A stretch of 64,000 nt of DNA, taken from the NCBI RefSeq assembly GCF_011927835.1, contig NZ_JAATJH010000011.1:36365-100364 (forward strand). The letters run 5' to 3'. The DNA is from Neolewinella antarctica. Lineage in GTDB: Bacteria > Bacteroidota > Bacteroidia > Chitinophagales > Saprospiraceae. Shown here piece after piece: positions 1 through 8,248 of this stretch (positions are counted from its first letter, which is position 1; each line of letters opens with the position of its first letter). The notes beneath the pieces are model-generated. The model was not told the DNA's origin. It did no database searches and saw nothing but the letters and a program-made list of their open reading frames with translations. Made by a program: the position numbers and the translations under genes.

Positions 1-1516
1 AAAACCCATCTTCCCCCTTCGGCTGATAAGCGAGCGAAATCAGACCGCCGGAGAGATTCAGTTTAGCATCGGTTCCGGTCGTATCCGAGTCTGTAGTCAC
101 CTTCATTTTCTGGCTCCCGGCTTCTCCAGAGAGTTTACCGACATACGTTTTGTTACCAACGTTAATCCGGTATTCCTTTTCGAGCTCAACCATTTCAAGG
201 TCCTTGATCGCGTAAGGATTACCCTGTACCCAGTGTTGGTAAATCGCGGCTTTCTCTTCGGAGAAATAGTCTTTGTCGGTTATGAAGAAGCTGGCGAGTT
301 TACCGTTTTCCAGCGTGCCCGTCATTTCGCTGATGCCAAGAAGTTCGGCGGGGCTAGTGGTGAGGGCGGCGAGGGCTTGCTCGGGCGTCAACCCAGCTTT
401 GATGGCTTTGCGGAGGGCGGGGGCGAAGTCGGACATCTTTTTCAGCTCGTCCGTCGTCAGCATGAAAGGAATCCCGGCTTCAGCGACGGCGGCGGCGTTC
501 CCCGGCGCGCGTTCCCACTGGCGAAGTTGGCCGAGGGTCACGATGTCGGCGGCAAAGGGATCGGTGACGTCGTAGGCTTCGGGGAAGGTCACTGGGAGAA
601 TGAGCGTAGCCCCGGAAGCCTTAATGGCGGGAAGGCGTTCGAATTCGTCGCCGCCGCCTTTGATGACGTATTGTTTGCTGAATTCGTCGCCCACCAGGTC
701 GGCACGGAGGGCATCCTGCCAGTTATCGACTTCAAAGATTTGTGGAAGGTCTTGCGCGTCGGTCCACGCCTGGATGCTCAGGTTGGTTTCTTCGCCGCGC
801 TGTTTGCCGTACCAGTCCGCGTCGAGGTACGTCTGGCGGAGAAGGGCCATCGCGCCCATGCGGGAGGTGGGGTAGTTTTGCTTGGAGGAGCCCTTGGAAA
901 AGCTCAAATGGTGGGCCGCGCCGGTTTTGATGAGGACTTCGTTCTCGGTCGTCTCGGCGGTGCTGACCACGGCGGCCGTGCCCCGGCTAATGCCATCGTG
1001 GTGGTGGGTGCTAACGAAGCCGAAGCCGGCTTCCCGTAAGGCTTTTGCGTCCTCCTTATTGATGGTAAACACCGCGGCGGCATCCGTTTCGGAGCGGAGA
1101 GCTTCGTTCCAGGAAAAAGCGCCGTCTTTGTTGGATAGTAGTTGGGGTGGGTCGTTCCAACTTCCCTCGGACGCTTTTACTTCGGGCATTCCGTAGCTGC
1201 CGTAGGGCTCGATGAAACTTGGGTAGATGTGCTTGCCCTTTAGGTCCACTTCCACGGCACCCGCGACCGCGCCAGAGGCACTTCCTACACTGACAATTTT
1301 ACCCCGTCGGATAATCAACGTTCCGTTCTCAATCGTCCGCGTGGGGCTGACGTGGATGGTCGCGTTAGTGAAGGCGTAGTGGCCGTCGCGCTGGTCGTAA
1401 ACGCCGTTGTAAGGGTAGGTTTGCTGGGCGCGGACGCCGGTGCAGAGAAAGACCGTGAAGAGCAGGGTAAGGAAGGCAAATACCCGTGCTTGATGGTTCG
1501 TTTTGGTGCTTAGCAT
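1..1516 (-). CDS. Secreted amidohydrolase-superfamily protein, 3' end outside window
   Basis: The frame is open from an ATG at 1516 to the window edge (at least 505 residues), so the C-terminus is missing. Residues 1-31 form a signal peptide (hydrophobic run FAFLTLLF, ending VRAQQ). A composite-domain strand pattern of imidazolonepropionase-like amidohydrolases follows (ATIHVSPTRTIENGTLIIR, about 52-70), and a typical C-terminal segment (GLTPEQALAALTTSPAELLG). The metal-binding HxH expected after the first domain is replaced by FIEPYGSYG (101-109), although a THHHDG stretch is present later. This matches the metal-site-degenerate periplasmic amidohydrolases common in Bacteroidota, often encoded next to an intact paralogue. 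The fold is clear; substrate and activity are unknown. The next gene on this strand (TonB receptor) is about 300 bases upstream, so co-transcription is unlikely. Confidence 0.8.
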   Translation of the reverse strand, partial: MLSTKTNHQARVFAFLTLLFTVFLCTGVRAQQTYPYNGVYDQRDGHYAFTNATIHVSPTRTIENGTLIIRRGKIVSVGSASGAVAGAVEVDLKGKHIYPSFIEPYGSYGMPEVKASEGSWNDPPQLLSNKDGAFSWNEALRSETDAAAVFTINKEDAKALREAGFGFVSTHHHDGISRGTAAVVSTAETTENEVLIKTGAAHHLSFSKGSSKQNYPTSRMGAMALLRQTYLDADWYGKQRGEETNLSIQAWTDAQDLPQIFEVDNWQDALRADLVGDEFSKQYVIKGGGDEFERLPAIKASGATLILPVTFPEAYDVTDPFAADIVTLGQLRQWERAPGNAAAVAEAGIPFMLTTDELKKMSDFAPALRKAIKAGLTPEQALAALTTSPAELLGISEMTGTLENGKLASFFITDKDYFSEEKAAIYQHWVQGNPYAIKDLEMVELEKEYRINVGNKTYVGKLSGEAGSQKMKVTTDSDTTGTDAKLNLSGGLISLAYQPKGEDGF

Positions 1517-1591
1517 ATTGTGGTTGCTGGTTGGGGTGGGTAAGGTCGGCAAAAATATCGAACCCTTCCGCAAACTAACACAAACAAGCTA

Positions 1592-1755
1592 AGAGCATGT
1601 TGGGACTTTGGGTTCCTGGTCGGTTTTGAGGCATTTTTGTGGTGGTTGAGGCAGTAAAACCGGAGTTTAGCCATAGCTAAATGAGGATTTTGCTAACGAA
1701 AACCAGCGCAAAAGTGACCAAAACAAGGCCGGAAGGCAAAGTCCCAAGATGCTCT
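1592..1755. repeat. Imperfect ~164-bp palindrome, MITE-like
   Basis: The 19-base ends 1592-1610 (AGAGCATGTTGGGACTTTG) and 1737-1755 are inverted copies with one mismatch. The arms keep weaker complementarity inward to a small central palindrome around 1665-1683 (TTTAGCCATAGCTAAA). It fills most of the 308-base gap between the amidohydrolase and the TonB receptor gene. No transposase frame and no clear target-site duplication were seen. It could be a non-autonomous element or a large transcript hairpin. Confidence 0.55.
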
Positions 1756-1824
1756 AAGCGGCCGATTCCGGATGATGTGTGCACTACTCAAACTCAAATA
1801 AGAATACGTAATATGCAGGCGCGA

Positions 1825-4179
1825 TTACTTACGGCCGATTATGTTGACTTGATAGGAAACACCTGGAATAAAACCGAAAGCGGCGCGCGTAGTAGCTATG
1901 CGCCTGACCTGTACGACTTCTTGCCCCGTCACCTCATCTAATATCGTGTTACGCGCAATCTGAATGTTAATGAAGTAAGGATTTTTACGCGCATAAGCAT
2001 TGTACAAAGAGAATGTCAGCGAGTGCTGCTTCCCACTACGTTTTTTAGCCGACCAGACTTTACGGCACGCTAAGTTCAGTCGATGAAAGTCAGGATAACG
2101 ACCATTGTTTATACCATCGTAGATGTCAAAATTTCCCGCAGTGAGGATAGGTGCAGTAAAGGCTATTCCACTTTGAAAAGTGAAATCCGCGTTAGCAGTC
2201 CAACCATTCCCAAGCGTGTAGGCGACTTGAGCATTTATGTCGTGCGGACGGTCAAATGTGAACGGGAAGGTTCGATCCTCATTGAGGTTCTCATACCTCC
2301 GCTCACTTGAGCTGAGTGTATAGGCAAGCGACAAACGTAATCTATTTTTTTGGTGGCGCACATAAAATTCCAAACCACGCGCCACACCAGTTCCGTTGAA
2401 AGCATAGTTACTACCGTCGTAATCCTGGTAGAGGGTAGTAGAGGCTACCCGACCGGGCCGAATTTGTGTCAGACCCTCCATGGATTTGTAAAACCCTTCT
2501 ACGGACCACACCGTTGACCCGATACGTCCGCCCACTCCCAAATGAACCTGACTGCTACTACTTTCGCCCCTACCGGATTCCGCTAACAGTAATATATCCG
2601 TTGGAAATAGAGAAACGGTTGTTTGAAGTTGATTTTCAAATTGTACGTTCAAATCATAACCAGCATTCACGTATGTATTTGTAAGTACCTCATAACTCAG
2701 GCGTAGCCGCGGTTGAATTATTGGTAGTGCGGTGAGCCCAGATACCAGATCACTTCGTAACGTTGCCATAATTCTGAACAACTTGTTGCGAGAAGTGTAG
2801 TCGGCTTGAACAAACGGACTCGCGGAATTCAAGGTTTGCATTATTCCATTTTGACTGCCGTCCGCTACGAGTTCCTGCCTCTGACCATCATTTGTGCGTC
2901 GGCTTAGTTCTAACCCGGCGCTGACATCCAAGGCATTATTGATGTGATACAGAATCCTACTTTCGGCCGAAAGCCTACCATATCTCAAACCGTCAGTCTG
3001 GTTGAATACTACGTTTCTATCTCCATCTTGCCGCCGCACGAAATCCGTAAATTCTTGATTGTATTGTAAAAAACTTATTTGGTTAATCCACTCCGCCCGT
3101 GCCCCCAAGAACCGTCGGGCACGCAATGAGTAAACTTGATTGCTCCATTCAAAGCTTATATTGTCAAGTAAAGTCTGACCATCAAATTGGTCGTATCCCT
3201 GATCTCCACTAAGAAATATGGTAAACCCTAATTGCCAGGGGCCGAGTTGTGTGGTGACCTTTGCTAATGCGTCGCCTAACCATACGTGCTGATTAGTTCC
3301 TTTATCATTTTTACGGACGCTACTTCCCTTAATTAGAGAGCGTAGGAGCGTAGGGTAGCTTAATCTACCATTTATTAGAAAGCTACTTTTTTTACCTAAC
3401 GGACCTTCCAGCCCGGTTCTAAGTAAACCAAGACCGACGGTGTGTTCCCTTAGCGTAACATCCTTACGCCCATTTCGGAACTGAAAATCAACCGTTCCAC
3501 TTAGTCGACCACCAAAGCGACCCGGCATCCCCCCTTTGTAAACCACTGCTGATTTTAGTCCAAAACTTGGTACAGCGGAAATGAAACCACCAACGTGATT
3601 AATATTAAGTAATTGGACCCCATCTATAAGCAGATTAGTTTGATTCGCATTGCCTCCTCGAAGCAACAATGCCGAAGTTCCCTCTACTCCGACGCTAATA
3701 CCCGGTAGGGCTGAGAGTGCTTTTAACGGATCGACTTCACCCGCCATAGCAGGTGTACTTTTCAGGTCTTTGATGGATGGTACCACAACGGAACCTGAAC
3801 CAATTGCGAACTGATACGGGACAGTAACCTCAATCACTGGCAACACCGCCGTAGCAGATAACTGAATGCGGGTCGTCTGTTTCTCCTTCCAAGCCCCAGG
3901 GTTTATACGTTGAGTTGCATATCCGACGTAGGAAACTAGAATCGTATCGTATAGCGCAATTTCCTCCGGGACGACAAAATAGCCATCAGCATCCGAGTAT
4001 ATAGAAAAATCCGCTTTAGCTGCGGAGATTGTAGTAAATGGTAAACTTTCACTGGTAGTTGCATCGAGGACGAGCGCACGAAAATCTTGCGCTGGCAATC
4101 CTCCTCCGCAGAGTAATAGCCATAGTAGAGAAACGAGACGTTGAAATGACTTTATTATAGTTTTATAATTTTTACTCAT
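1825..4179 (-). CDS. TonB-dependent outer-membrane receptor with carboxypeptidase-regulatory domain
   Basis: A 784-residue outer-membrane transporter. I start it at the ATG at 4179 (MSKNYKT), whose ATGAGTAA overlaps the stop of the upstream DUF4249 gene; the longer frame to 4224 would add 15 unlikely residues. A signal peptide (LVSLLWLLLCGG, ending LPAQ) is followed by a CarboxypepD_reg-like domain (about 20-100; DADGYFVVP, SYVGYATQ), a plug domain (about 135-230; LLLRGGNANQTNLLIDGVQL) and a beta-barrel to the C-terminus (QVNIIGRK). Receptors paired with DUF4249 lipoproteins are frequent in Bacteroidota and are presumed to act as a two-part uptake or surface complex; the ligand is unknown. 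Base composition is clearly more AT-rich than the genes after 7 kb, suggesting acquisition. Confidence 0.85.
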   Translation of the reverse strand: MSKNYKTIIKSFQRLVSLLWLLLCGGGLPAQDFRALVLDATTSESLPFTTISAAKADFSIYSDADGYFVVPEEIALYDTILVSYVGYATQRINPGAWKEKQTTRIQLSATAVLPVIEVTVPYQFAIGSGSVVVPSIKDLKSTPAMAGEVDPLKALSALPGISVGVEGTSALLLRGGNANQTNLLIDGVQLLNINHVGGFISAVPSFGLKSAVVYKGGMPGRFGGRLSGTVDFQFRNGRKDVTLREHTVGLGLLRTGLEGPLGKKSSFLINGRLSYPTLLRSLIKGSSVRKNDKGTNQHVWLGDALAKVTTQLGPWQLGFTIFLSGDQGYDQFDGQTLLDNISFEWSNQVYSLRARRFLGARAEWINQISFLQYNQEFTDFVRRQDGDRNVVFNQTDGLRYGRLSAESRILYHINNALDVSAGLELSRRTNDGQRQELVADGSQNGIMQTLNSASPFVQADYTSRNKLFRIMATLRSDLVSGLTALPIIQPRLRLSYEVLTNTYVNAGYDLNVQFENQLQTTVSLFPTDILLLAESGRGESSSSQVHLGVGGRIGSTVWSVEGFYKSMEGLTQIRPGRVASTTLYQDYDGSNYAFNGTGVARGLEFYVRHQKNRLRLSLAYTLSSSERRYENLNEDRTFPFTFDRPHDINAQVAYTLGNGWTANADFTFQSGIAFTAPILTAGNFDIYDGINNGRYPDFHRLNLACRKVWSAKKRSGKQHSLTFSLYNAYARKNPYFINIQIARNTILDEVTGQEVVQVRRIATTRAAFGFIPGVSYQVNIIGRK

Positions 4180-5086
4180 CACAGACAAATTTACTGTCGA
4201 TGACGGTAAAGTAGCCGAAACCATCCGTAAAATTATCTGGTAATGGTTGGCCGTTATATCTCGGGTTGGCTACTTCTTCGCGGTCTTGTGTCGAGTACAA
4301 TTCAGCAAACTCTAAGTAATGTCGAGTCCGGTGTGTTATGTAACCACAAAATGGTGTTTCATCTGGGCTATAGTCATCTTCGAAGATGCTATTTTCTGGA
4401 ATGACCTCTGTGTAAGAGCCAGCTCGGATATCTACACCGTATATTGGCCGGCTTACGGAAAGCTGGTACGGGTCAGCTAACCAAAATCTATTTATGTAAG
4501 TGTTGTCAATATCTTGGTTCCACACAAAGGCATCGAGGGTGATCTCACCCTGTACATTCTCAGTTATATTAAAATTGATAGTATCCACAAAGTACAGTCG
4601 TCCGTCCGTATTTTTAGTGATTGTGCGGGCGGCGGTTGCCTCACCGATCACTTTCGTGAATTTTACTGCACTACTTTTGGCAACATTATATCCAGGTGCA
4701 CGAACCTCAACTCTGTAGAATGAATTATCGCTAAGCTGGGCTTTTTCAGTACTAACATAAACGCTCGGAGAGACCGGTATATCGCTAGCGATATACCGGT
4801 CCATTGTTCGTTCTGTAATAGTGTATACGGGAACATCATCTTCAAATACCGTTATTTCGGCATCACTAACGCGGTAGTCGACTAATTCATTCGTAAAATT
4901 TTGAACCGTGCTAACTATCACACCAATGGATTCCCCGTTTCTAATTACGGCAAGTATAGCCAAGCTCTTTCCATCATCTTCCACATCGTTAATACCTATA
5001 TCATTTTGGCAACTTACTATTGCTAGTAAGCAGACCGCTACTAAAAGATATTTGTAGCGTGAAGCTCGAGGAATAAACCTGTTCAT
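4172..5086 (-). CDS. DUF4249-family outer-membrane lipoprotein
   Basis: A 304-residue lipoprotein with signal peptide and lipobox IVSC (Cys26). The extracytoplasmic part has the beta-rich DUF4249 pattern: an early segment with VSDAEITVFEDDVPVY and RVEVRAPGYN, and a C-terminus ending in an NFTDGFGYFTVI segment, typical of the family. It lies directly upstream of, and overlaps by 8 bases, the TonB receptor gene, so the two form a translationally coupled pair. By analogy with other surface lipoprotein/TonB pairs it would cap or feed the receptor, but no ligand can be inferred. A perfect 30-base palindrome lies inside the gene at 4772-4801. AT-rich composition matches the receptor. Confidence 0.82.
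   Translation of the reverse strand: MNRFIPRASRYKYLLVAVCLLAIVSCQNDIGINDVEDDGKSLAILAVIRNGESIGVIVSTVQNFTNELVDYRVSDAEITVFEDDVPVYTITERTMDRYIASDIPVSPSVYVSTEKAQLSDNSFYRVEVRAPGYNVAKSSAVKFTKVIGEATAARTITKNTDGRLYFVDTINFNITENVQGEITLDAFVWNQDIDNTYINRFWLADPYQLSVSRPIYGVDIRAGSYTEVIPENSIFEDDYSPDETPFCGYITHRTRHYLEFAELYSTQDREEVANPRYNGQPLPDNFTDGFGYFTVIDSKFVCDE
4772..4801. repeat. Perfect 30-bp palindrome inside the DUF4249 gene
   Basis: The sequence is exactly self-complementary over 30 bases, centred on GCT/AGC at 4786/4787 with ends GACCGG...CCGGTC. It encodes DRYIASDIPV in the lipoprotein gene. A perfect palindrome of this length is not expected by chance. It could be a cruciform or transcript hairpin, a recombination scar, or a protein-binding site. 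Confidence 0.8.
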
Positions 5087-5136
5087 TCTGAAAGTTTATA
5101 ATCAAATTACACATTCAACATTTGTTAGAAATAAAC

Positions 5137-5169
5137 ATGCCCCCCGAAGAATTATTGCTCGGGGGGCAT
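5137..5169 (-). terminator. Intrinsic terminator after the damaged lipoprotein gene
   Basis: ATGCCCCCCGA (5137-5147) pairs with TCGGGGGGCAT (5159-5169) around an 11-base loop. On the minus strand the hairpin starts 13 bases after the stop at 5182 and is followed by a T-rich stretch. It separates that gene from the DUF4249/TonB pair, which therefore needs its own promoter just upstream of 5086. Confidence 0.8.
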
Positions 5170-5181
5170 CTTGAACTTTAT

Positions 5182-6518
5182 CTACCTACAATTATACTCG
5201 ACCGAAATAGGATCATTATCTACATCATCGCCACGGTTCGTCCAACGCGCCGAAATTGTGCCATCGTGCTGAATATGCTGAAAGCGAGTTTCAACAATAG
5301 TACCAGGTACAAGAACTTCAAAAAGAGCCGAAAAATCATCAATCACTACAATACGGCCTGCAGATCCATCGCTAGTTACGGTAATCGGAATGTTGTCGTG
5401 CTCCGTCAAAAAAGTTTCTAAAAGAGGGGCATTCGCTTCATCTTCCGTAAGGTTATCCCGGACAATTGTTCCATTCTGATCGATGAACGCTGTAGCCCAG
5501 CGAGAGATTATCAACGGATCTATAGTCGAACCAGGTCTACTACCATTGTCTTTTTCGTATCCTATTCTAACCTTTGGATAGATAGACCGCCAACCGATCC
5601 ATCGTTTTCTTTGGGTAACTAAGCCCATTGTGGAGGACCATACTATATCATATGTCCTTGATTGTGCCGAACCGGATAATGTTTGCACCTGCCGGATCCA
5701 CGCGCTTTGCATACGCTCGCGATTACCATCGAATCTTTGTTCATCTTCCAGAGCAAATCCTGATACTGATCTACCATTCCTGTCTACGGTTGTACGATCC
5801 AAGTGGCTATTTATGCAAAAGAGGTTACCTTGTTGAACTTTTTCGCTCGCAGCACTCTGGCCAAATTTATTCTGATTTGAGTACACTAGCGGTTCATAAA
5901 TAACTCCGGTGCTGTAATTAGTTATTCGATCAATCTTAGCCCGTTCAAGCGTGGCTAACTTTTCATCGGTGACTAATATGTGGTGTTCACGGGTAAATTC
6001 GTGCAAACCATCACCAATCTTCAGGCGACCATCGTAGTTTACGAGGTAAGGCGCTGCTTGACCAAACATAGTTAGCATTGGCGTACTATCCTGCATGACA
6101 ATGTACTTTCTGTCCTGATTAGATAGCAGAGCCTCTTCGTCAGCGTAAGAATTACAGGTAGTCTCTACTTGCTGTCGGATTTCTAACATTCGAGATTGCT
6201 GTGTTAGTATACCTAATTTTTCTACCCATTCACGATATTCTTGGGCTGAGCTACGTGTTGTAGCGTGAATCGCTTCCCGATAGGCCTTCGAATCTGGAAA
6301 TACAAGCATACCGTCTGCTACGTCTACCCGAACTTGGGATAAGGGCAAGTCTTTGTTGACTGGAGGTTGAACCTGAAGTCGGGTCGTTATTGAAGAGTCA
6401 GAGTTGTCGACTTCAACATCCTAGAGGTCTTGTTCACATGACACAAGGGTCAATACAGATATGAACATGAAAAGCCCTGTTAAAACAAGCGAATGAAATG
6501 GGGGGGGGAATAGCGCAT
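5182..6518 (-). pseudogene. Disrupted secreted lipoprotein gene with poly-C tract and in-frame TAG
   Basis: The uninterrupted part (5182-6420) encodes about 410 residues of a secreted-type protein I do not recognise; its layout (N-terminal helix, a short-repeat middle, beta-rich C-terminus) resembles Bacteroidota DUF4848-like proteins only loosely. No ATG lies near its start, only a TTG at 6348. Reading upstream in the same frame gives a convincing lipoprotein signal peptide (FMFISVLTLVSC, Cys at 6436-6438), followed four codons later by a TAG at 6421-6423. Further upstream, an ATG at 6518 is separated from this frame by a run of nine C (plus-strand G run 6500-6508); ten C would put ATG and signal peptide in frame. 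Two lesions suggest a pseudogene; the C run could instead be a phase-variable switch with the TAG as a later mutation. Confidence 0.6.
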
Positions 6519-7050
6519 GGTGCGATGGTTTGGGTTAGTTACCTACGACGAATGTCAAAGTGTATTATATTGCCTGTAGGTTAAATTTTTCGGTGTTAAT
6601 TATTTGAGAGGCAGTTCTAAATCACCACAGCACTCTGGAGGCCGTGTTGTCTAACAATAAAGATAACCAAGACATATCAAACATACAACTTTTAGAGTAT
6701 ACAAATTGATCGGGCCTTTCTGATTGACTATCAACAATGCTTGTTGTGGCCGAAGATTTTAACCTTCTACTAATTAGCTTTCAAAAGATATATAACGATT
6801 ACAAATGGTAAGCAGTTAATGGACTTAATCAAAAGCAGTTTTCCAATTTATAGCCCCACTTTGATGCAACTTGCGAAGAGTTTTATAAAATAATTTTTTA
6901 GCTGATTATACTGCGCAAAATTAGCCACAGGTCCAAGAAAAAATAGGAAGCGTCCAGGAGGATCAAAAAGTGAAAAATTAGACAACTGGTTACGGACTAA
7001 TTAGCATCTTTTTGCAGGAGATATGGGTTAATTCAAATTCTGACCACTAC
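6519..7050. other. AT-rich gap without genes
   Basis: About 530 bases between the disrupted lipoprotein gene and the glycosyltransferase. It is visibly AT-rich, continuing the composition of the 1.8-6.5 kb block. I found no convincing coding frame, RNA gene or inverted repeat. It probably holds the promoter of the lipoprotein gene (TACACTTTG near 6555-6563 on the minus strand is only a weak -7 match). Confidence 0.5.
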
Positions 7051-8073
7051 CTATCTATTCGGTTGCTCCATTAGTAGAAACTTGTAAATATCTAGATATC
7101 CCGCTACCATTCTCTCCACCGAGAAACGGTCCAGCGCCCGGTCAGCTACGTAGCGCCGGTCCAGGTCACTAACTTTTTCAACAGCCGCTACCGCAGTTTC
7201 AACACTACTCGTCAAAAACCCCGTCCGCCCGTCCTCAATCAACTCCGGCATCGAACCCCGGTTCGTCGCAATCACCGGCGTGCCCGTCATCATCGCTTCA
7301 GCGACGCTGAGGCCGAAGGGCTCGTCGAAGCTAATGGGGTGCAGCAGTGCCAGCGCACTACCTAGAAGTTTGTCCCGCTCGGCCGGACCGACGTTACCGA
7401 CGTAGCGCACGCGGTCGTCATCAATGAATGGCTTTACACGATTGTTAAAGTACCCTTCGTCCTGCACCAACCCAGCGATAATCAATGTCTTCCCCGCACG
7501 ACGCGCGATGTCAATGGCTTCGGCCGCACCCTTTTCCGGGTGAATTCTACCGAAGTAGAGCAAGTAGTCGTCCGGTTCCTCGCGGAAGGTGAACTGGTCC
7601 ACGTCAATACCGTTGTAGACAGTTGCCGCGTAGTCCAGCCGCGCATCCCGGTTAGCGTCGCTGATGCTAACGTAGGCGCAAGTTTTGTTGTAGCGCTCGT
7701 AGAGGGGGATGATGCGTTCGGAGCTGAAACCGTGCACGGTCGTCACCATCGGTACGCCGAGGTGAGGACTGAAACTGAGCGGCATGAAGTCGAATTGGTT
7801 GTGGATCAAATCGAACTCCCCCACCCGATCCATCACCTGGCCGATGTGGCTGTATTCCATGACTTTTACGTCGCCACCTGGCCGTTCCGCGTAACCTGCC
7901 GGGACGGTCGCGACCAGTTTACCGGCCGTCCGGCTCGTGCCGGTCGCGAAGAGCGTTACGTCGATGCCGCGGGCGACGAGGCCTTCGGTCAGGTGGGAGG
8001 TGACTTGTTCCCAGGGGCCGTAGGCGGCGGGGGGCGTGGCCCAGGCTATGGGGGCTAGCATGGCTATTTTCAT
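7051..8073 (-). CDS. GT-B glycosyltransferase, family 4
   Basis: A 340-residue cytoplasmic glycosyltransferase using a nucleotide sugar donor. I choose the ATG at 8073 (MKIAMLAPIAW), a standard GT4 N-terminus; the longer frame to 8169 would run through the dispersed repeat at 8166-8182. The N-terminal Rossmann half contains the acceptor region (PPAAYGPWEQV, VHGFSSERI). The C-terminal half has YFGRIHPEKG and the donor-binding signature EPFGLSVAEAMMTGTPVIAT with GSMPELI, including the paired glutamates of the EX7E motif. Such enzymes build exopolysaccharide, glycolipid or trehalose-type products; the specific one cannot be told. It stands alone, divergent from the MscS gene. Confidence 0.88.
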   Translation of the reverse strand: MKIAMLAPIAWATPPAAYGPWEQVTSHLTEGLVARGIDVTLFATGTSRTAGKLVATVPAGYAERPGGDVKVMEYSHIGQVMDRVGEFDLIHNQFDFMPLSFSPHLGVPMVTTVHGFSSERIIPLYERYNKTCAYVSISDANRDARLDYAATVYNGIDVDQFTFREEPDDYLLYFGRIHPEKGAAEAIDIARRAGKTLIIAGLVQDEGYFNNRVKPFIDDDRVRYVGNVGPAERDKLLGSALALLHPISFDEPFGLSVAEAMMTGTPVIATNRGSMPELIEDGRTGFLTSSVETAVAAVEKVSDLDRRYVADRALDRFSVERMVAGYLDIYKFLLMEQPNR

Positions 8074-8165
8074 GGATATTGGTCTGGTGGTCTGGTAAGG
8101 AACTGGGGTATGAGGTACTGATTTCGGTTTTTGGGTAATAACGCTGCTTTCGTACGTACTTGCTT

Positions 8166-8182
8166 GCACCCGCGACCGCGCC
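8166..8182 (+). repeat. Dispersed 17-bp motif GCACCCGCGACCGCGCC
   Basis: An exact copy of a 17-base sequence also found at 1257-1273, 18592-18608, 41715-41731, 53861-53877 and, inverted, 63564-63580. This copy sits in the divergent intergenic region, 65 bases before the MscS start, preceded by CTT as in several other copies. Confidence 0.85.
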
Positions 8183-8230
8183 CTGAATATTTAAAGCAGG
8201 AATGACGGCAAAACGAACTTCGGCAACGCC

Positions 8231-8248
8231 TATTCTTATATAAGAATA
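8231..8248. promoter_or_regulatory. Perfect 18-bp palindrome abutting the mscS start codon
   Basis: TATTCTTATATAAGAATA is exactly self-complementary and its last A is the first base of the ATG at 8248. It occupies the place of the ribosome binding site. It may be an operator or an RNA hairpin controlling initiation; no matching regulator is identifiable. Confidence 0.5.

Noticed and set aside
233..1039. Long open frame on the plus strand with a protein-like length
   Set aside because: It is antisense to the amidohydrolase gene, which has a signal peptide and family motifs; GC-rich third positions create open frames on the other strand.
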